A DNA stretch of 64,000 nt, taken from CAZKBP01 sp964551015 (GTDB lineage Bacteria > Bacteroidota > Bacteroidia > Cytophagales > Microscillaceae). A model generated the notes under the pieces. It was given only the letters and a program-made list of their open reading frames with translations, was not told where the DNA came from and searched no databases. The translations under genes and the position numbers were made by a program. Shown piece by piece: positions 27,401-34,773 of this stretch (the first letter of the stretch is position 1; every line of letters begins with the position of its first letter). The stretch spans positions 1-64,000 of the forward strand of contig CAZKBP010000026.1 of assembly GCA_964551015.1 (NCBI GenBank), read 5' to 3'.

Positions 27401-29610
27401 CTTTCAATGCTGGGGTGAGCGACCGAGGCGCAGGACGTTTTACCATAGAAAATATTATATCCGAAGAAGCCGCCGGAGTAACCGATATCTTCCTGGGAGA
27501 TCTGGACGGAGATGGAGATCTAGATATATTCGCGGTGCTGTCGACAGGCAATGCTGTGCTTGTGTACAAGAATGATGGGCAAGGAAATTTTACGGAACAA
27601 AGTATTGATGATAATTTTAATGGTGTCTCCTCTATCTATGCTGGAGATTTGGATAATGATGGAGATTTGGATTTAGTAGCAGCCTCGAGCAATACGGGAC
27701 AAATTCGCTGGTATCGTAATGAGTCAGGCACGGATTTTACCGCGATTCCTATCAGTAGTGATCTATCCGATATTTCTAGTCTTTATATTACCGATTTAGA
27801 CGGAGATATTAACTTAGATATTTTGGCAGCTTCTTTTAATCAAGACCAGATCGTCTGGTATGCCAACGGAGGTTCAGGAAATTTTGCGCCTGCCAGAATC
27901 ATCAGCCAAACCGCCAACGGGGTTTCGGAAATACTAGCCGCCGATTTGGATGGAGATTTGCATCAAGATGTATTAGCGGTGTTTAGCAACGCCGACCAGG
28001 TGGTTTGGTTCGAGAATGATAACTTTGGTAATTTTTCCCCAGCTCAAATTATTGCTGATGACGCACTGGCTGCTTCTAGCATTTTGGCCACAGACCTAGA
28101 TGGGGATTTAGATTTAGATGTGAGCTACGCTTCTGCTGGTAACGATCGAGTGGTTTGGTATGAAAACTTGGGGAGTGGTAGTTTTTCTCCGGCTCGAAGC
28201 AGCTTCAACTCTGACGGAATTGCTGATATCACCAGTGCGGATGTAAATGGGGATGGCATTCTGGAGCTGATTCTCACGGCTGTCAACAACCGTAAAGTCT
28301 CTTGGCTGGGATTAGACAATACTGGTAATTTTGGAGCTGAAAATATCGTCTCCGAAATAGCACAAGGTGTAACCAAGATGCGTACCGCTGATTTGGACGG
28401 GGATGGCGATTTGGAAATTATCACCGCTGCTCCCAGCGAAAATAAAATTGCTTGGTTTAGAAATGACGGTTCTGCGCTGGCCTTACCGGGCATCTTAGAG
28501 CTAACCGTGGTCTCTAATGAGCAAATAGATTTGGAATGGGAGGACAATGCCAACGATGAAAATTTTTATGAGATTCAACGCTCTATCGATGGAGGCGAGT
28601 TTGTCTTTCTGGATACAGTCTCTCAGAATGTTACCACCTTCCGCGACCCCGGGGTTACGACTGATGTAGAATATTGCTACCGAGTGCGGGCGGTGAATGC
28701 CTTTAGTTCCTCAGATTTTAGCAATGTAGCCTGTGATACGATCAAAGCGGTCGTAGTGCCAGTGTCACCCTCAGATTTGGAAGCACGCGTTGAAGTGATC
28801 CCGGGCAATCCCATTACCGTGATTTTAGACTGGGAAGATAACTCCGATACCGAACAACGCTTTGTTTTAGAACGCTCTATCAACAATGCTCCCTTTGTTT
28901 CACTAGAAGATACCGATATTGATTTTAATACCACCAGTTTTACCGACCGTCTCATTGGCCTGCAGGTGCCACCCAGCCAGTTGATTTGCTATCGTATCCG
29001 AGCGCGGAATGAAGCTGGCGATTCTGACCCTTCTAATGAAGTTTGTGTGCTGGTAGGACCACCCAGCTTTGGCATTTCCCTCACGGCCACGGCTACTTCC
29101 TCTTCTACCGTGAGATTAGACTGGGAGCTCAGCGAGCCCATAGCTTTCTCGGTGCGTTATCGCGTAGAGCGAGAAATTAATGGGGTATTTACAGAAATTG
29201 CCACCACGGATTTTGACACCTTGAGTTATCTGGATACCGAATTGATTTCCAATATAGAATACTGCTACCGAGTCAGAGCCTTCAATGACTTTGGTGCTTC
29301 GGGCTATAGTAACGTGGCCTGTGCCACTCCCGTGGCGAATGTCATTTTACTTCCCAATCTTTTCACCCCCAACCAAGATGGCAACAATGATCGTTTTATC
29401 CTGCGCTCCCGAAACGTGAGTGCCGCTTTTATCAAAGTGTTTGATCGCTTTGGTAATATCGTCTATGAAACCAACCAAGCCAGCGAAGCCACGGAATTAG
29501 GCTGGGATGGTGGTGAATCTCCCAATGGAACCTACGTATGGTCGGCTCGAGTAACTTTTGTAGATGGAGATGTACAAGCGGCCACGGGCAAAGTAAATCT
29601 TCTCCGATAA
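21442..29610 (+). CDS. Giant T9SS-secreted surface protein with four seven-repeat VCBS propellers, Ig-like, FnIII and LamG domains
   Basis: 2722 residues. Order: signal peptide (1 to about 34); Big_5 Ig-like domain (about 55-155); VCBS/FG-GAP block 1 (160-503); Big_5 (507-603); block 2 (610-960); Big_5 (963-1067); block 3 (1070-1413); FnIII (1415-1503); LamG/concanavalin A-like domain (1507-1733); an unassigned domain (1740-1885); Big_5 (1887-1990); block 4 (1997-2347); three FnIII-like domains (2348-2630); and a type B CHU_C sorting domain (2634-2722; LFTPNQDGNNDRF, VFDRFGNIVYE, GWDG, NGTYVW). The sorting domain sends the protein through the type IX system to the cell surface. Asp-rich DxDGDGDxD loops should bind calcium. 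The next gene, a PorP/SprF fusion, is the likely outer-membrane partner. Adhesion or polysaccharide binding is probable but not shown. Confidence 0.95.
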   Translation: MFGLFSLNASPKNSYKFVCWLWFILFPSLVQALPKKIPSDSLPPTWKASPVLAPSVITLNPAAAARNVPRSASISIEFSEAMNVTTINAQNIYIYGSATGIVQGGFNNPTGNTFVFVPNQALRAGEVIRVSISNRVESAIGEALPQTFNYEFHVASAQAFPVFSENNLGSSANRPNHIFASDLDQDGDTDFYTSSFQDGQIIWYENDGSQNFTENQIAAGAGAGTVRTADLNGDGNLDIIATFFLEDRLVWYENDGNQNFVERAIREGLDQVFVAYAVDLDGDGREDVLSATINGTAEQITWHRNEGGGNFTDIVVASGIQSTQQLAAADLDGDGDLDVVAAAERDNAVFWYENQNQTSFTQRLVTNNAVRAYGVETLDMDQDGDMDIVSVALENNILAWHENDGGGNFTERIIRDNLPDPTALSVNDLDGDGDADIVIASADANQVLWFENDGTQLFTERFIPTNNNATRWVHMADVDSDQDLDILTTSTQANKVLWFENTGSIINRVSPLPNAFDVSPLSNIEITFSATIDPSTINGSLQVRSEQRGLIAGNLTLSGGNVLVFDPDENFRAGEILQVTLRTSIRSNEGTSPSGPYSYQLQVGANAGVTSFVEQPPLPAPTDGPTFVGAADLDKDGDLDLLAASKDGNRVSWYENDGNENFLENVISDTISRPQEVRAVDLDNDLDLDVVAVSPATDRLVWFENQGGQVFGIAQDISNQATGIRQFVSIDLDGDGDMDIIAPSEFGDAISWYMNDGFQNFTENLISNQTIRPQSVYAADLDADGDLDVVAGGRDGERIVWFENDGTQNFTNRIINQDNGSFEAISVYAVDVDADGDLDITVASQPESSFDMGKVAWYENQGQGNFGSEQIISDQTVRARYVYAADIDGDGDMDVLSASDFQNKIAWHENLGEQQFVDREISTNATLAQAVYAADVDTDGDLDLLSASRNDDKVTWYKNESLFGIALLNPNTHAFDVAVDSSLEITFTGEIDPSTVNADNIQVMSLITGTVDGSYQVNANQVTFTPNQPFEAGEVIRVNIRNTISSMNGSTLLRSFSYEFTTAVSPNLGAFNEITPVTEDIEDPFAIHAADLDEDGDIDIFTASPADNTVAWYENDGNLNYTKRIVSDQRQQPRSVYVADMDGDGDLDVLSASQADNSVAWHENDGNQNFTDREISTNAQGALFVLAYDVDGDGDLDVLSASRIDNKIAWYENDGAQNFTEIIVDNTVSQARQVHATDMDLDGDIDLLSVGGSNNTIAWYENDGNQNFTRRVIITTALSPISIYTGDLDGDGDVDISTSSLIDGKIAWFENDGNQNFSENQLSTDFDNAQAASMVDIDGDGDIDILAASFSRFRVAWFENDGNQNFKEQLISDNTLNVEIVHFMDIDRDGDIDVLAGAAGGDDKIAIFLNTLEPPALSACTISKNEIQLAWDDQNDSTRNYVLERSEGDNSNFMLLTEVEATQRTFLDQTVLPNTTYFYRVQAINNNEQSRFSNEKMAGTYLPPGSGQALLFDGNNDHLNLTPYLEELTNFSEGTFTGWFNTSSTNTQALLTITTESASIVDRLEIILNNSNGFITDESFAVSLSRDGVNLLNMFVLNGDGAYADGEWHHFAVVMGGNGNNGILIDGVPQSIFFQTGNNETPGFTDLPAATQFRIANRRFTSDDAHFQGQMDELALWNKQLTADEVRNIMCSKLACDENGLVAYWRFDEGQGDISQSQVGIFDAFLSNFDFTTSSGWLTSGAPIGDVSIFDYNTPLSLTLDDPANSESVTIDQVQGNPAGIHLYRVNEAPNVKEFSNESVLLDTLRYWGTFVSGGNTPNYRLSYSYGGSSLDGDIKEPATSLISRSGNASLDWLNENATLNINTNTLIADNLTPDQNTTEYIIGFAAPFLINTLPSPNESQADTLGDLSFNFSQNMTALTASDQVIRIHGGFTGMLSTQNNFNGANTPNLGFNPPLDLQPGELVTVMMNQQASSEDGVNIISPKVYTFNAGVSDRGAGRFTIENIISEEAAGVTDIFLGDLDGDGDLDIFAVLSTGNAVLVYKNDGQGNFTEQSIDDNFNGVSSIYAGDLDNDGDLDLVAASSNTGQIRWYRNESGTDFTAIPISSDLSDISSLYITDLDGDINLDILAASFNQDQIVWYANGGSGNFAPARIISQTANGVSEILAADLDGDLHQDVLAVFSNADQVVWFENDNFGNFSPAQIIADDALAASSILATDLDGDLDLDVSYASAGNDRVVWYENLGSGSFSPARSSFNSDGIADITSADVNGDGILELILTAVNNRKVSWLGLDNTGNFGAENIVSEIAQGVTKMRTADLDGDGDLEIITAAPSENKIAWFRNDGSALALPGILELTVVSNEQIDLEWEDNANDENFYEIQRSIDGGEFVFLDTVSQNVTTFRDPGVTTDVEYCYRVRAVNAFSSSDFSNVACDTIKAVVVPVSPSDLEARVEVIPGNPITVILDWEDNSDTEQRFVLERSINNAPFVSLEDTDIDFNTTSFTDRLIGLQVPPSQLICYRIRARNEAGDSDPSNEVCVLVGPPSFGISLTATATSSSTVRLDWELSEPIAFSVRYRVEREINGVFTEIATTDFDTLSYLDTELISNIEYCYRVRAFNDFGASGYSNVACATPVANVILLPNLFTPNQDGNNDRFILRSRNVSAAFIKVFDRFGNIVYETNQASEATELGWDGGESPNGTYVWSARVTFVDGDVQAATGKVNLLR
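21917..22950 (+). repeat. VCBS/FG-GAP block 1: seven repeats
   Basis: Seven units of about 48 codons, each with a DLDGDGDLD-like calcium loop followed by a WYENDG-like strand. Loops in order read DLDQDGDTD, DLNGDGNLD, DLDGDGRED, DLDGDGDLD, DMDQDGDMD, DLDGDGDAD, DVDSDQDLD. Confidence 0.9.
23270..24325 (+). repeat. VCBS/FG-GAP block 2: seven repeats
   Basis: Seven units with loops DLDKDGDLD, DLDNDLDLD, DLDGDGDMD, DLDADGDLD, DVDADGDLD, DIDGDGDMD and DVDTDGDLD, each followed by a W-x-E-N strand. Confidence 0.9.
24650..25680 (+). repeat. VCBS/FG-GAP block 3: seven repeats
   Basis: Seven units with loops DLDEDGDID, DMDGDGDLD, DVDGDGDLD, DMDLDGDID, DLDGDGDVD, DIDGDGDID and DIDRDGDID. Units 2 and 3 are nearly identical over about 40 bases (24862-24901 and 25009-25048), a recent duplication. 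Confidence 0.9.
27430..28480 (+). repeat. VCBS/FG-GAP block 4: seven repeats, more diverged
   Basis: Seven units with loops DLDGDGDLD, DLDNDGDLD, DLDGDINLD, DLDGDLHQD, DLDGDLDLD, DVNGDGILE and DLDGDGDLE. Several loops have lost calcium ligands, unlike blocks 1-3. Confidence 0.85.
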
Positions 29611-29637
29611 AGACTAAAATATAATCATGAAAATCTG

Positions 29638-31299
29638 ATGATACGCTTTCTGAAATATTTGTCAAAATTCCAAAAACTGAGCTTTCTCCTCTTGTTCGGG
29701 GGAAGCTTCTGCTTGCTAAATTCGTTATCTGCACAGGATTTAGCTTTTTCACAGTTTTATCATACACCTTTTTTGACCAACCCCGCCGGCATCGGATTTG
29801 CTATCGCGGAGCGAGTAGGTGAAAGAGAGAATATCGAGTATTTCAAATCCAGTCAGCTTTTCATGAATTATCGCTTTCAACCCACTGAATCGGGCAATAA
29901 TTTCTCTACTCCTATCCTCAGTTGGGTTAATCCGATGTACAATCGTGATAGTAAAAAGCTATGGGGCGGCTTTGGACTGTCTATCTTGAATGATAATCAA
30001 TCTGGCTTTCTCAACACCACGGGAGGCGTCCTTGCTTTCGCCTATCATCTGCCCTTGGGCAAAGACTACCTGAGCTGGGGTCTTCAGGGAGGCTATTTCC
30101 AGAGAAACTATGATATTGATGCAATCATTGTAGATAACCAGATTATCACGGGTATATTTGACCCGAATGCCTCCATCAATGAAGATTTTATGAATTTGAA
30201 TCAAGGCTATGGCATCTTCAGTGCTGGCTTCATGTGGCATCATTTCGATCGTGGAGGCGATCAAAAGTTCTACTTGGGTCTAAATGTTAATAATATCAAT
30301 CGCCCTGATATTTCCTTACTCCAAGATGGCGATAATCACTTACCTCGTAATCTGACCGCTACAGGTGGCATTACTTTTTTTGAGAACAGGAATGTACAGT
30401 TGACTCCTAATTTCCGTTGGATCAATCGCCTGGATTTCAATTATGTGCATGTGGGAACTTGGCTCGAGTTCGAGCTATTCTCGCGTCGCCGTCTGAGCCG
30501 AGATGGCTTAATGAAAATGGGAGCTTGGTATAACAGTAATCAAGCGGTAGCCGTGGCCTTTTCACTGGATCAACCTAAGTATTTTGCTACGCTGAGTTAT
30601 GATATTCCCACCGGAGCAGAAACCTCCAACTGGCTGGGCAATGGAGCCATTGAGTTGACCTTAGGCCTTAAATTTCGCAAGAAGATCAAAGACAAGCCTC
30701 TTCCCCAAGATACTATCTCGGATTTAGTAGACACTCTGGCCTTGCTGCCTGATACCTTAGTGGCTGATACTTTAGATCTGCTCATCGCAGAAAACGATAC
30801 TTTAACCCAAGATTCTCTCCAAGTAGATACCCTAGACCAGCAGTTGCCCGAAGAACGTCTGGCCGTGAGGGATCGCACGAATCAGCAAGATTCTTCACTT
30901 GTGGTTAACCCAAACCAAATTCCCAGTGTAGATACAATTACCGTAGGGGGCGATGTGGTAGAGTTTTCGCCCAAAGTAGTGGCCTTCCGGCTGGGAAGGC
31001 AAGGACTATCGGTAGCCTCCGAAAAAACGCTGGAAGAATTGGCAGAATTACTCTTATTATATTCAGGTACTCAGATCGAAGTAGTTGGATATACTTGTGA
31101 CTTGGGATCATATCAGGATAATTTGAAGCTATCTTTGGAACGAGCGGCAGTAGTCAGAGATTTTCTTGCTCAAAGAGGAGTAGACCCAGCACGGGTACGT
31201 CTGGTTGGGAAAGGAGAAGAAGACCCCATTGCCAGCAATCAAACGGTGGAAGGACGTGAGCTCAACCGCCGTGTAGAAATCAATCCTATTTTACAATAA
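29638..31299 (+). CDS. PorP/SprF-family outer-membrane protein fused to an OmpA domain
   Basis: 553 residues. Signal peptide (to about 32, SLSAQ); a PorP/SprF barrel (about 33-350) opening with the family hallmark DLAFSQFYHTPFLTNPAGIG; a low-complexity linker of DT-rich repeats (about 355-435; PDTLVADTLDLL); and a C-terminal OmpA peptidoglycan-binding domain (about 440-553; GYTCDLGSYQDN, LSLERAAVVRDFL, NRRVEI). PorP/SprF proteins attach type-B-sorted T9SS cargo to the outer membrane, and this gene starts 27 bases after the giant type B protein, so the two almost certainly work together. The OmpA fusion would tie the complex to the cell wall. Confidence 0.92.
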   Translation: MIRFLKYLSKFQKLSFLLLFGGSFCLLNSLSAQDLAFSQFYHTPFLTNPAGIGFAIAERVGERENIEYFKSSQLFMNYRFQPTESGNNFSTPILSWVNPMYNRDSKKLWGGFGLSILNDNQSGFLNTTGGVLAFAYHLPLGKDYLSWGLQGGYFQRNYDIDAIIVDNQIITGIFDPNASINEDFMNLNQGYGIFSAGFMWHHFDRGGDQKFYLGLNVNNINRPDISLLQDGDNHLPRNLTATGGITFFENRNVQLTPNFRWINRLDFNYVHVGTWLEFELFSRRRLSRDGLMKMGAWYNSNQAVAVAFSLDQPKYFATLSYDIPTGAETSNWLGNGAIELTLGLKFRKKIKDKPLPQDTISDLVDTLALLPDTLVADTLDLLIAENDTLTQDSLQVDTLDQQLPEERLAVRDRTNQQDSSLVVNPNQIPSVDTITVGGDVVEFSPKVVAFRLGRQGLSVASEKTLEELAELLLLYSGTQIEVVGYTCDLGSYQDNLKLSLERAAVVRDFLAQRGVDPARVRLVGKGEEDPIASNQTVEGRELNRRVEINPILQ

Positions 31300-31340
31300 G
31301 AACGGAAAAGCTTTTTGCCTGAGCAATAAAAATACTTAAC

Positions 31341-31372
31341 TTGTCATCGAGGTCGTCTGAGGTTTATCTTTG
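31341..31372 (+). promoter_or_regulatory. Possible promoter of the kinase-phosphatase-cyclase operon
   Basis: TATCTTTG at 31365-31372 matches TAnnTTTG exactly; a TTG lies at 31341-31343, 21 bases away. The element is about 100 bases before the first ATG. Confidence 0.35.
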
Positions 31373-31475
31373 GGCTACAGAATACCTCTTTGAAAACCCG
31401 AAATAGAAATTTTTCGCTTACAAATCAAAATTTTAGGTAACTTCATCGTTTCATCATCTAACCAAGCCATCACTC

Positions 31476-33482
31476 ATGAGAATTTGGCTGTTTTTTTCTT
31501 GTCTGATTTTACTTTCCGCGACTTCACTCGCTCAGAATTCTTCTCTTGCTGGGCAAGTGATTAACCAGAAAAACCAGCAAGCTATTCAAGGAGCAAAGGT
31601 TTTTTTGGATAAGTATGAAGCACAAGCTACGCGAACCGATGCGAATGGCAATTTTACGCTCAGCATTCCCTCAGCGCTTGCCTCGTCTGCACAGGTAAAA
31701 GTATACATCATTCCCCCTAACACGGATATTCGTATCCCTCGCCAGGTACGAGTCAGTAATGCCGTGGCCGTTTTTCCTATTTTTATTCCAGAAAACACGA
31801 CACCCGAGGCTAACTCTGTCGAAGAAGAAGAAAACTCCGAAGAAAATCAACCTGCTGAGCTAACTGAACCAGAAAATTCAGAAACAGCCAACGAAAACCA
31901 AGCTCCTACCGAAGAGCTAGAAGCCATGAGTGAAACTGGTGAACGCCCCGACCCTATTCGCTCCAAGCCCAAAAATGATACTTTAAAATCTTTGGAGAAA
32001 ATCTCCAGTATCGAGAACGCACTCAGTGAGCTGAAAGCACGACTAGCCCAAGAAAAGGAAATTATCATCCAACGCTCCGCCAAAATCAAAGAACAGATTG
32101 ACTATATCTCCCAGCAACTCCGTGATAATCAAGAGATCACCCCAGATGAGCGGAGTCTCCTGATTCAAAGGTTAGAAGAACTAGAACAACAATTGCAAGA
32201 AAATACATTAGCCTACCAGCGTCTGCAAAAAACCACTCAGGAAGAAATTAGCCAGATGAAAGCCCTGATTGGTGCCAAAGAATTTGCAATCCCCTGGAAT
32301 GTCATTTTACTACTTCTGGGAATCATCCTTGCTCTTTCCATCTTGGTCTATGTTTTCTTTACCGTGGCCAAGCGTTTTCGTAAACAGAGAAATCAACTGG
32401 CGGAAACACTGGAAAAAGTCAGCCAGCAAAATGAAGAAATTAACCAACAAAGCGAAGAAATTACCGCTCAGAGAGATGCTTTGATGGTTCAAAACCAGCG
32501 CCTAGAGGAATTACAAAAATCTAAGGAAGACCTGACGGCCATGATCGCCCACGATTTGCGCAATCCGCTCAATATTATCATTGGTTATAGCAATCCAGAT
32601 AGTCTGGAAAAAGCTCCAGATGATAAGGCCATGCTTCGCTCCAGTTATATATATCAAGCTAGTAAGCGGATCAATGTGCTGATTGATAATATGATTGATG
32701 TCCAAAAATATGCCCGTATTGGACTTCACCTAGAAAAAGGGATACACGCTTTGCGGCAAGCTACCCAAATCGCTATTGATAACCTGTATCTCTTTGCTGA
32801 GCAGAAAGGCTTGAAAGTACAGAACCAAATTCCCCAAGATCATTACGCACGTTTTGATTTCAACATCATAGAACGAGTATTTGAAAATTTATTGACCAAT
32901 GCCATCAAATATACGCCCAGTGGCGGCAGTATCGTGTTCGAGACGAGCATTACGGAAGAGGATAGCGAAGATCAAATACAAATCGCTATTCAGGATACCG
33001 GAGAGGGCATTCCTCCCGATAAATTTAGCGAAATCTTTGAACCCTTCAACCAATTGGAAGCCAGAGATTTTGCCCATACGAGCTCGACAGGGCTAGGCTT
33101 GACTTTTTGCAAGGTGGCCGTGGCCAGTCACGGAGGAAATCTGCGGGTCAAATCAACCTTGGGTCAAGGAACTACTTTTTATTTTAACCTGCCCAAAGCC
33201 ACTCCGGCTTATCAAGATCAAACTACCTCCATGAACGAAGGAAATGAGAGCAGTGCACAAGCCTTAACCCTGCAGGCCGATGAAAAACAAATGCTCCTTC
33301 CCTATGTAGAAGAACTGAGCCGCTTAGAACTCTACGAAGATTCTGAACTAAGAAAAATACTCACCAAAATCGATGACCAACAGAGAGAAAATATCGCGCT
33401 TTGGAAATCTGCTGTGCAAGACGCTATTGATAGCTTGAATGAAGACCGATTTAATGAATTGATGAAACTTAACAACCTGTAA
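31476..33482 (+). CDS. Histidine kinase with periplasmic carboxypeptidase-regulatory-like domain
   Basis: 668 residues. Signal peptide (1-20); a CarboxypepD_reg-like Ig fold (about 21-105; SLAGQVINQKNQQAIQGAKV); an acidic Glu/Asn-rich linker (110-160); a coiled coil (about 170-265); a transmembrane helix (about 275-297); a second coiled coil; HisKA with phospho-acceptor H359 (MIAHDLRNPLN); HATPase_c (about 455-580) with N box ENLLTNAIKYTPSGG, G1 box DTGEGIPP and G2 box STGLGLTF; and a helical tail of about 80 residues. The stop codon overlaps the next ATG (TAATG at 33480-33484), so it is translated together with the phosphatase regulator. It probably senses an envelope cue and phosphorylates both following regulators. 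Confidence 0.92.
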   Translation: MRIWLFFSCLILLSATSLAQNSSLAGQVINQKNQQAIQGAKVFLDKYEAQATRTDANGNFTLSIPSALASSAQVKVYIIPPNTDIRIPRQVRVSNAVAVFPIFIPENTTPEANSVEEEENSEENQPAELTEPENSETANENQAPTEELEAMSETGERPDPIRSKPKNDTLKSLEKISSIENALSELKARLAQEKEIIIQRSAKIKEQIDYISQQLRDNQEITPDERSLLIQRLEELEQQLQENTLAYQRLQKTTQEEISQMKALIGAKEFAIPWNVILLLLGIILALSILVYVFFTVAKRFRKQRNQLAETLEKVSQQNEEINQQSEEITAQRDALMVQNQRLEELQKSKEDLTAMIAHDLRNPLNIIIGYSNPDSLEKAPDDKAMLRSSYIYQASKRINVLIDNMIDVQKYARIGLHLEKGIHALRQATQIAIDNLYLFAEQKGLKVQNQIPQDHYARFDFNIIERVFENLLTNAIKYTPSGGSIVFETSITEEDSEDQIQIAIQDTGEGIPPDKFSEIFEPFNQLEARDFAHTSSTGLGLTFCKVAVASHGGNLRVKSTLGQGTTFYFNLPKATPAYQDQTTSMNEGNESSAQALTLQADEKQMLLPYVEELSRLELYEDSELRKILTKIDDQQRENIALWKSAVQDAIDSLNEDRFNELMKLNNL

Positions 33483-34717
33483 TGCAAGCTACCATTCTGA
33501 TTACAGATGATGAAGTAGATAACCTCAATCTGTTGAGAAATTATTTAGAAGCTTCTACCGATGAATTCACGATTTTAAGGGCAACCGACGGGAGAAAAGC
33601 CCTCGAAATTGCTCAGAAAGCATTACCTGATGTGATTCTCATGGACTGGGAAATGCCCGTCATGGATGGCCTCTCTACCTTGAAAGCACTCAAAGGGCAG
33701 ACCCGTACCGCTGATATTCCCGTGATTATGGTCACAGTCCGTACGAAGGCCGAAGATTTAGAAGCTGCCTTCGAGATGGGAGCCATGGACTATATCCCCA
33801 AACCCATTCACTCCCTGGAGCTCCGCGCCCGAGTACGTTCGGCCATTCGCCTCCGGCGTGCTTATCAAAAACTGGAAGGCACCAAGGATCAACTCGCTGA
33901 TTCGTTACACGAAATTCAGCAAAAAAATCGAGCCTTGGAAAGGGCTTACAACAATATTCAACAAAGTATCAATTATGCCTCTCGCATTCAACAGGCCAGC
34001 CTCCAAGAAGCTCAAGAAATCATAGCAGAGGTGGGAGAATCTTTTCTCTTCTATCAGCCCAAATCGATCGTGAGTGGGGATTTTTATTGGGCTACCCGCG
34101 TCCCCCACGCTACTTCCTCAGAGACAAATCAGTACATCATCGCGGTGATTGATTGTACGGGGCACGGTGTTCCGGGTGCCCTGATGACCATGATTGCTCG
34201 TACCCTACTGGACAATATCGTGATCGAAAATTGTATTTATGAGCCTCATCGTATTTTAGAGTCCTTGGATAAAAATCTGTGTGCTACTTTCGGCTCTCGT
34301 CAAAATTCGGATGGTATGGAGTTGGCCTTATTTTCTATAGATTCAAAAACCCGCCAAATCATCTACGCTGGCGCTAAAACTTCCCTCTATATTGCCAAAA
34401 ACCAAGAAATTGAAGAAATTAAAGCCTCCCGTTATCCCATTGGATCGAGGCATGCTTACGCTAATAAGATTTTTGCTAGCCACACTGTCCAGTTGGAAGC
34501 GGCCGATACTTTGTATATCTTTACCGACGGTTTCCAAGATCAATTTGGAGGCGAACCGAGTCGTAAGTATTTGAGAAAGAACCTACTAAATTTTTTAAGC
34601 AAGCATAGCTACCAAAATTTGGCCGCTCAAAAAGAGGTCTTACAAGCTGAATTAAAGAACTGGCAAGGGCAGGAGGAGCAAACCGATGATATACTCGTAT
34701 TTGGCCTAAGGGTCTGA
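33482..34717 (+). CDS. Response regulator with SpoIIE-type PP2C phosphatase output
   Basis: 411 residues. Receiver domain (1-120) with the acidic pair D9-D10, phospho-acceptor D55 (ILMDWEMPVMDG) and a Lys in YIPKPI; a coiled-coil linker (about 125-160); and a PP2C/SpoIIE phosphatase (about 165-411) with SGDFYW, DCTGHGVPGALMTMI and TDGFQDQFGG metal-site motifs. Such proteins (RsbU/RssB-like) dephosphorylate an anti-anti-sigma factor and so switch a general stress or developmental regulator. No sigma factor or STAS protein is encoded nearby, so the substrate is elsewhere. Start overlaps the kinase stop. Confidence 0.92.
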   Translation: MQATILITDDEVDNLNLLRNYLEASTDEFTILRATDGRKALEIAQKALPDVILMDWEMPVMDGLSTLKALKGQTRTADIPVIMVTVRTKAEDLEAAFEMGAMDYIPKPIHSLELRARVRSAIRLRRAYQKLEGTKDQLADSLHEIQQKNRALERAYNNIQQSINYASRIQQASLQEAQEIIAEVGESFLFYQPKSIVSGDFYWATRVPHATSSETNQYIIAVIDCTGHGVPGALMTMIARTLLDNIVIENCIYEPHRILESLDKNLCATFGSRQNSDGMELALFSIDSKTRQIIYAGAKTSLYIAKNQEIEEIKASRYPIGSRHAYANKIFASHTVQLEAADTLYIFTDGFQDQFGGEPSRKYLRKNLLNFLSKHSYQNLAAQKEVLQAELKNWQGQEEQTDDILVFGLRV

Positions 34718-34773
34718 GCAGTTCACTCGAATCTTTCTCCCATACTCAACCTGAATGTAAATGGCTACCCCCT

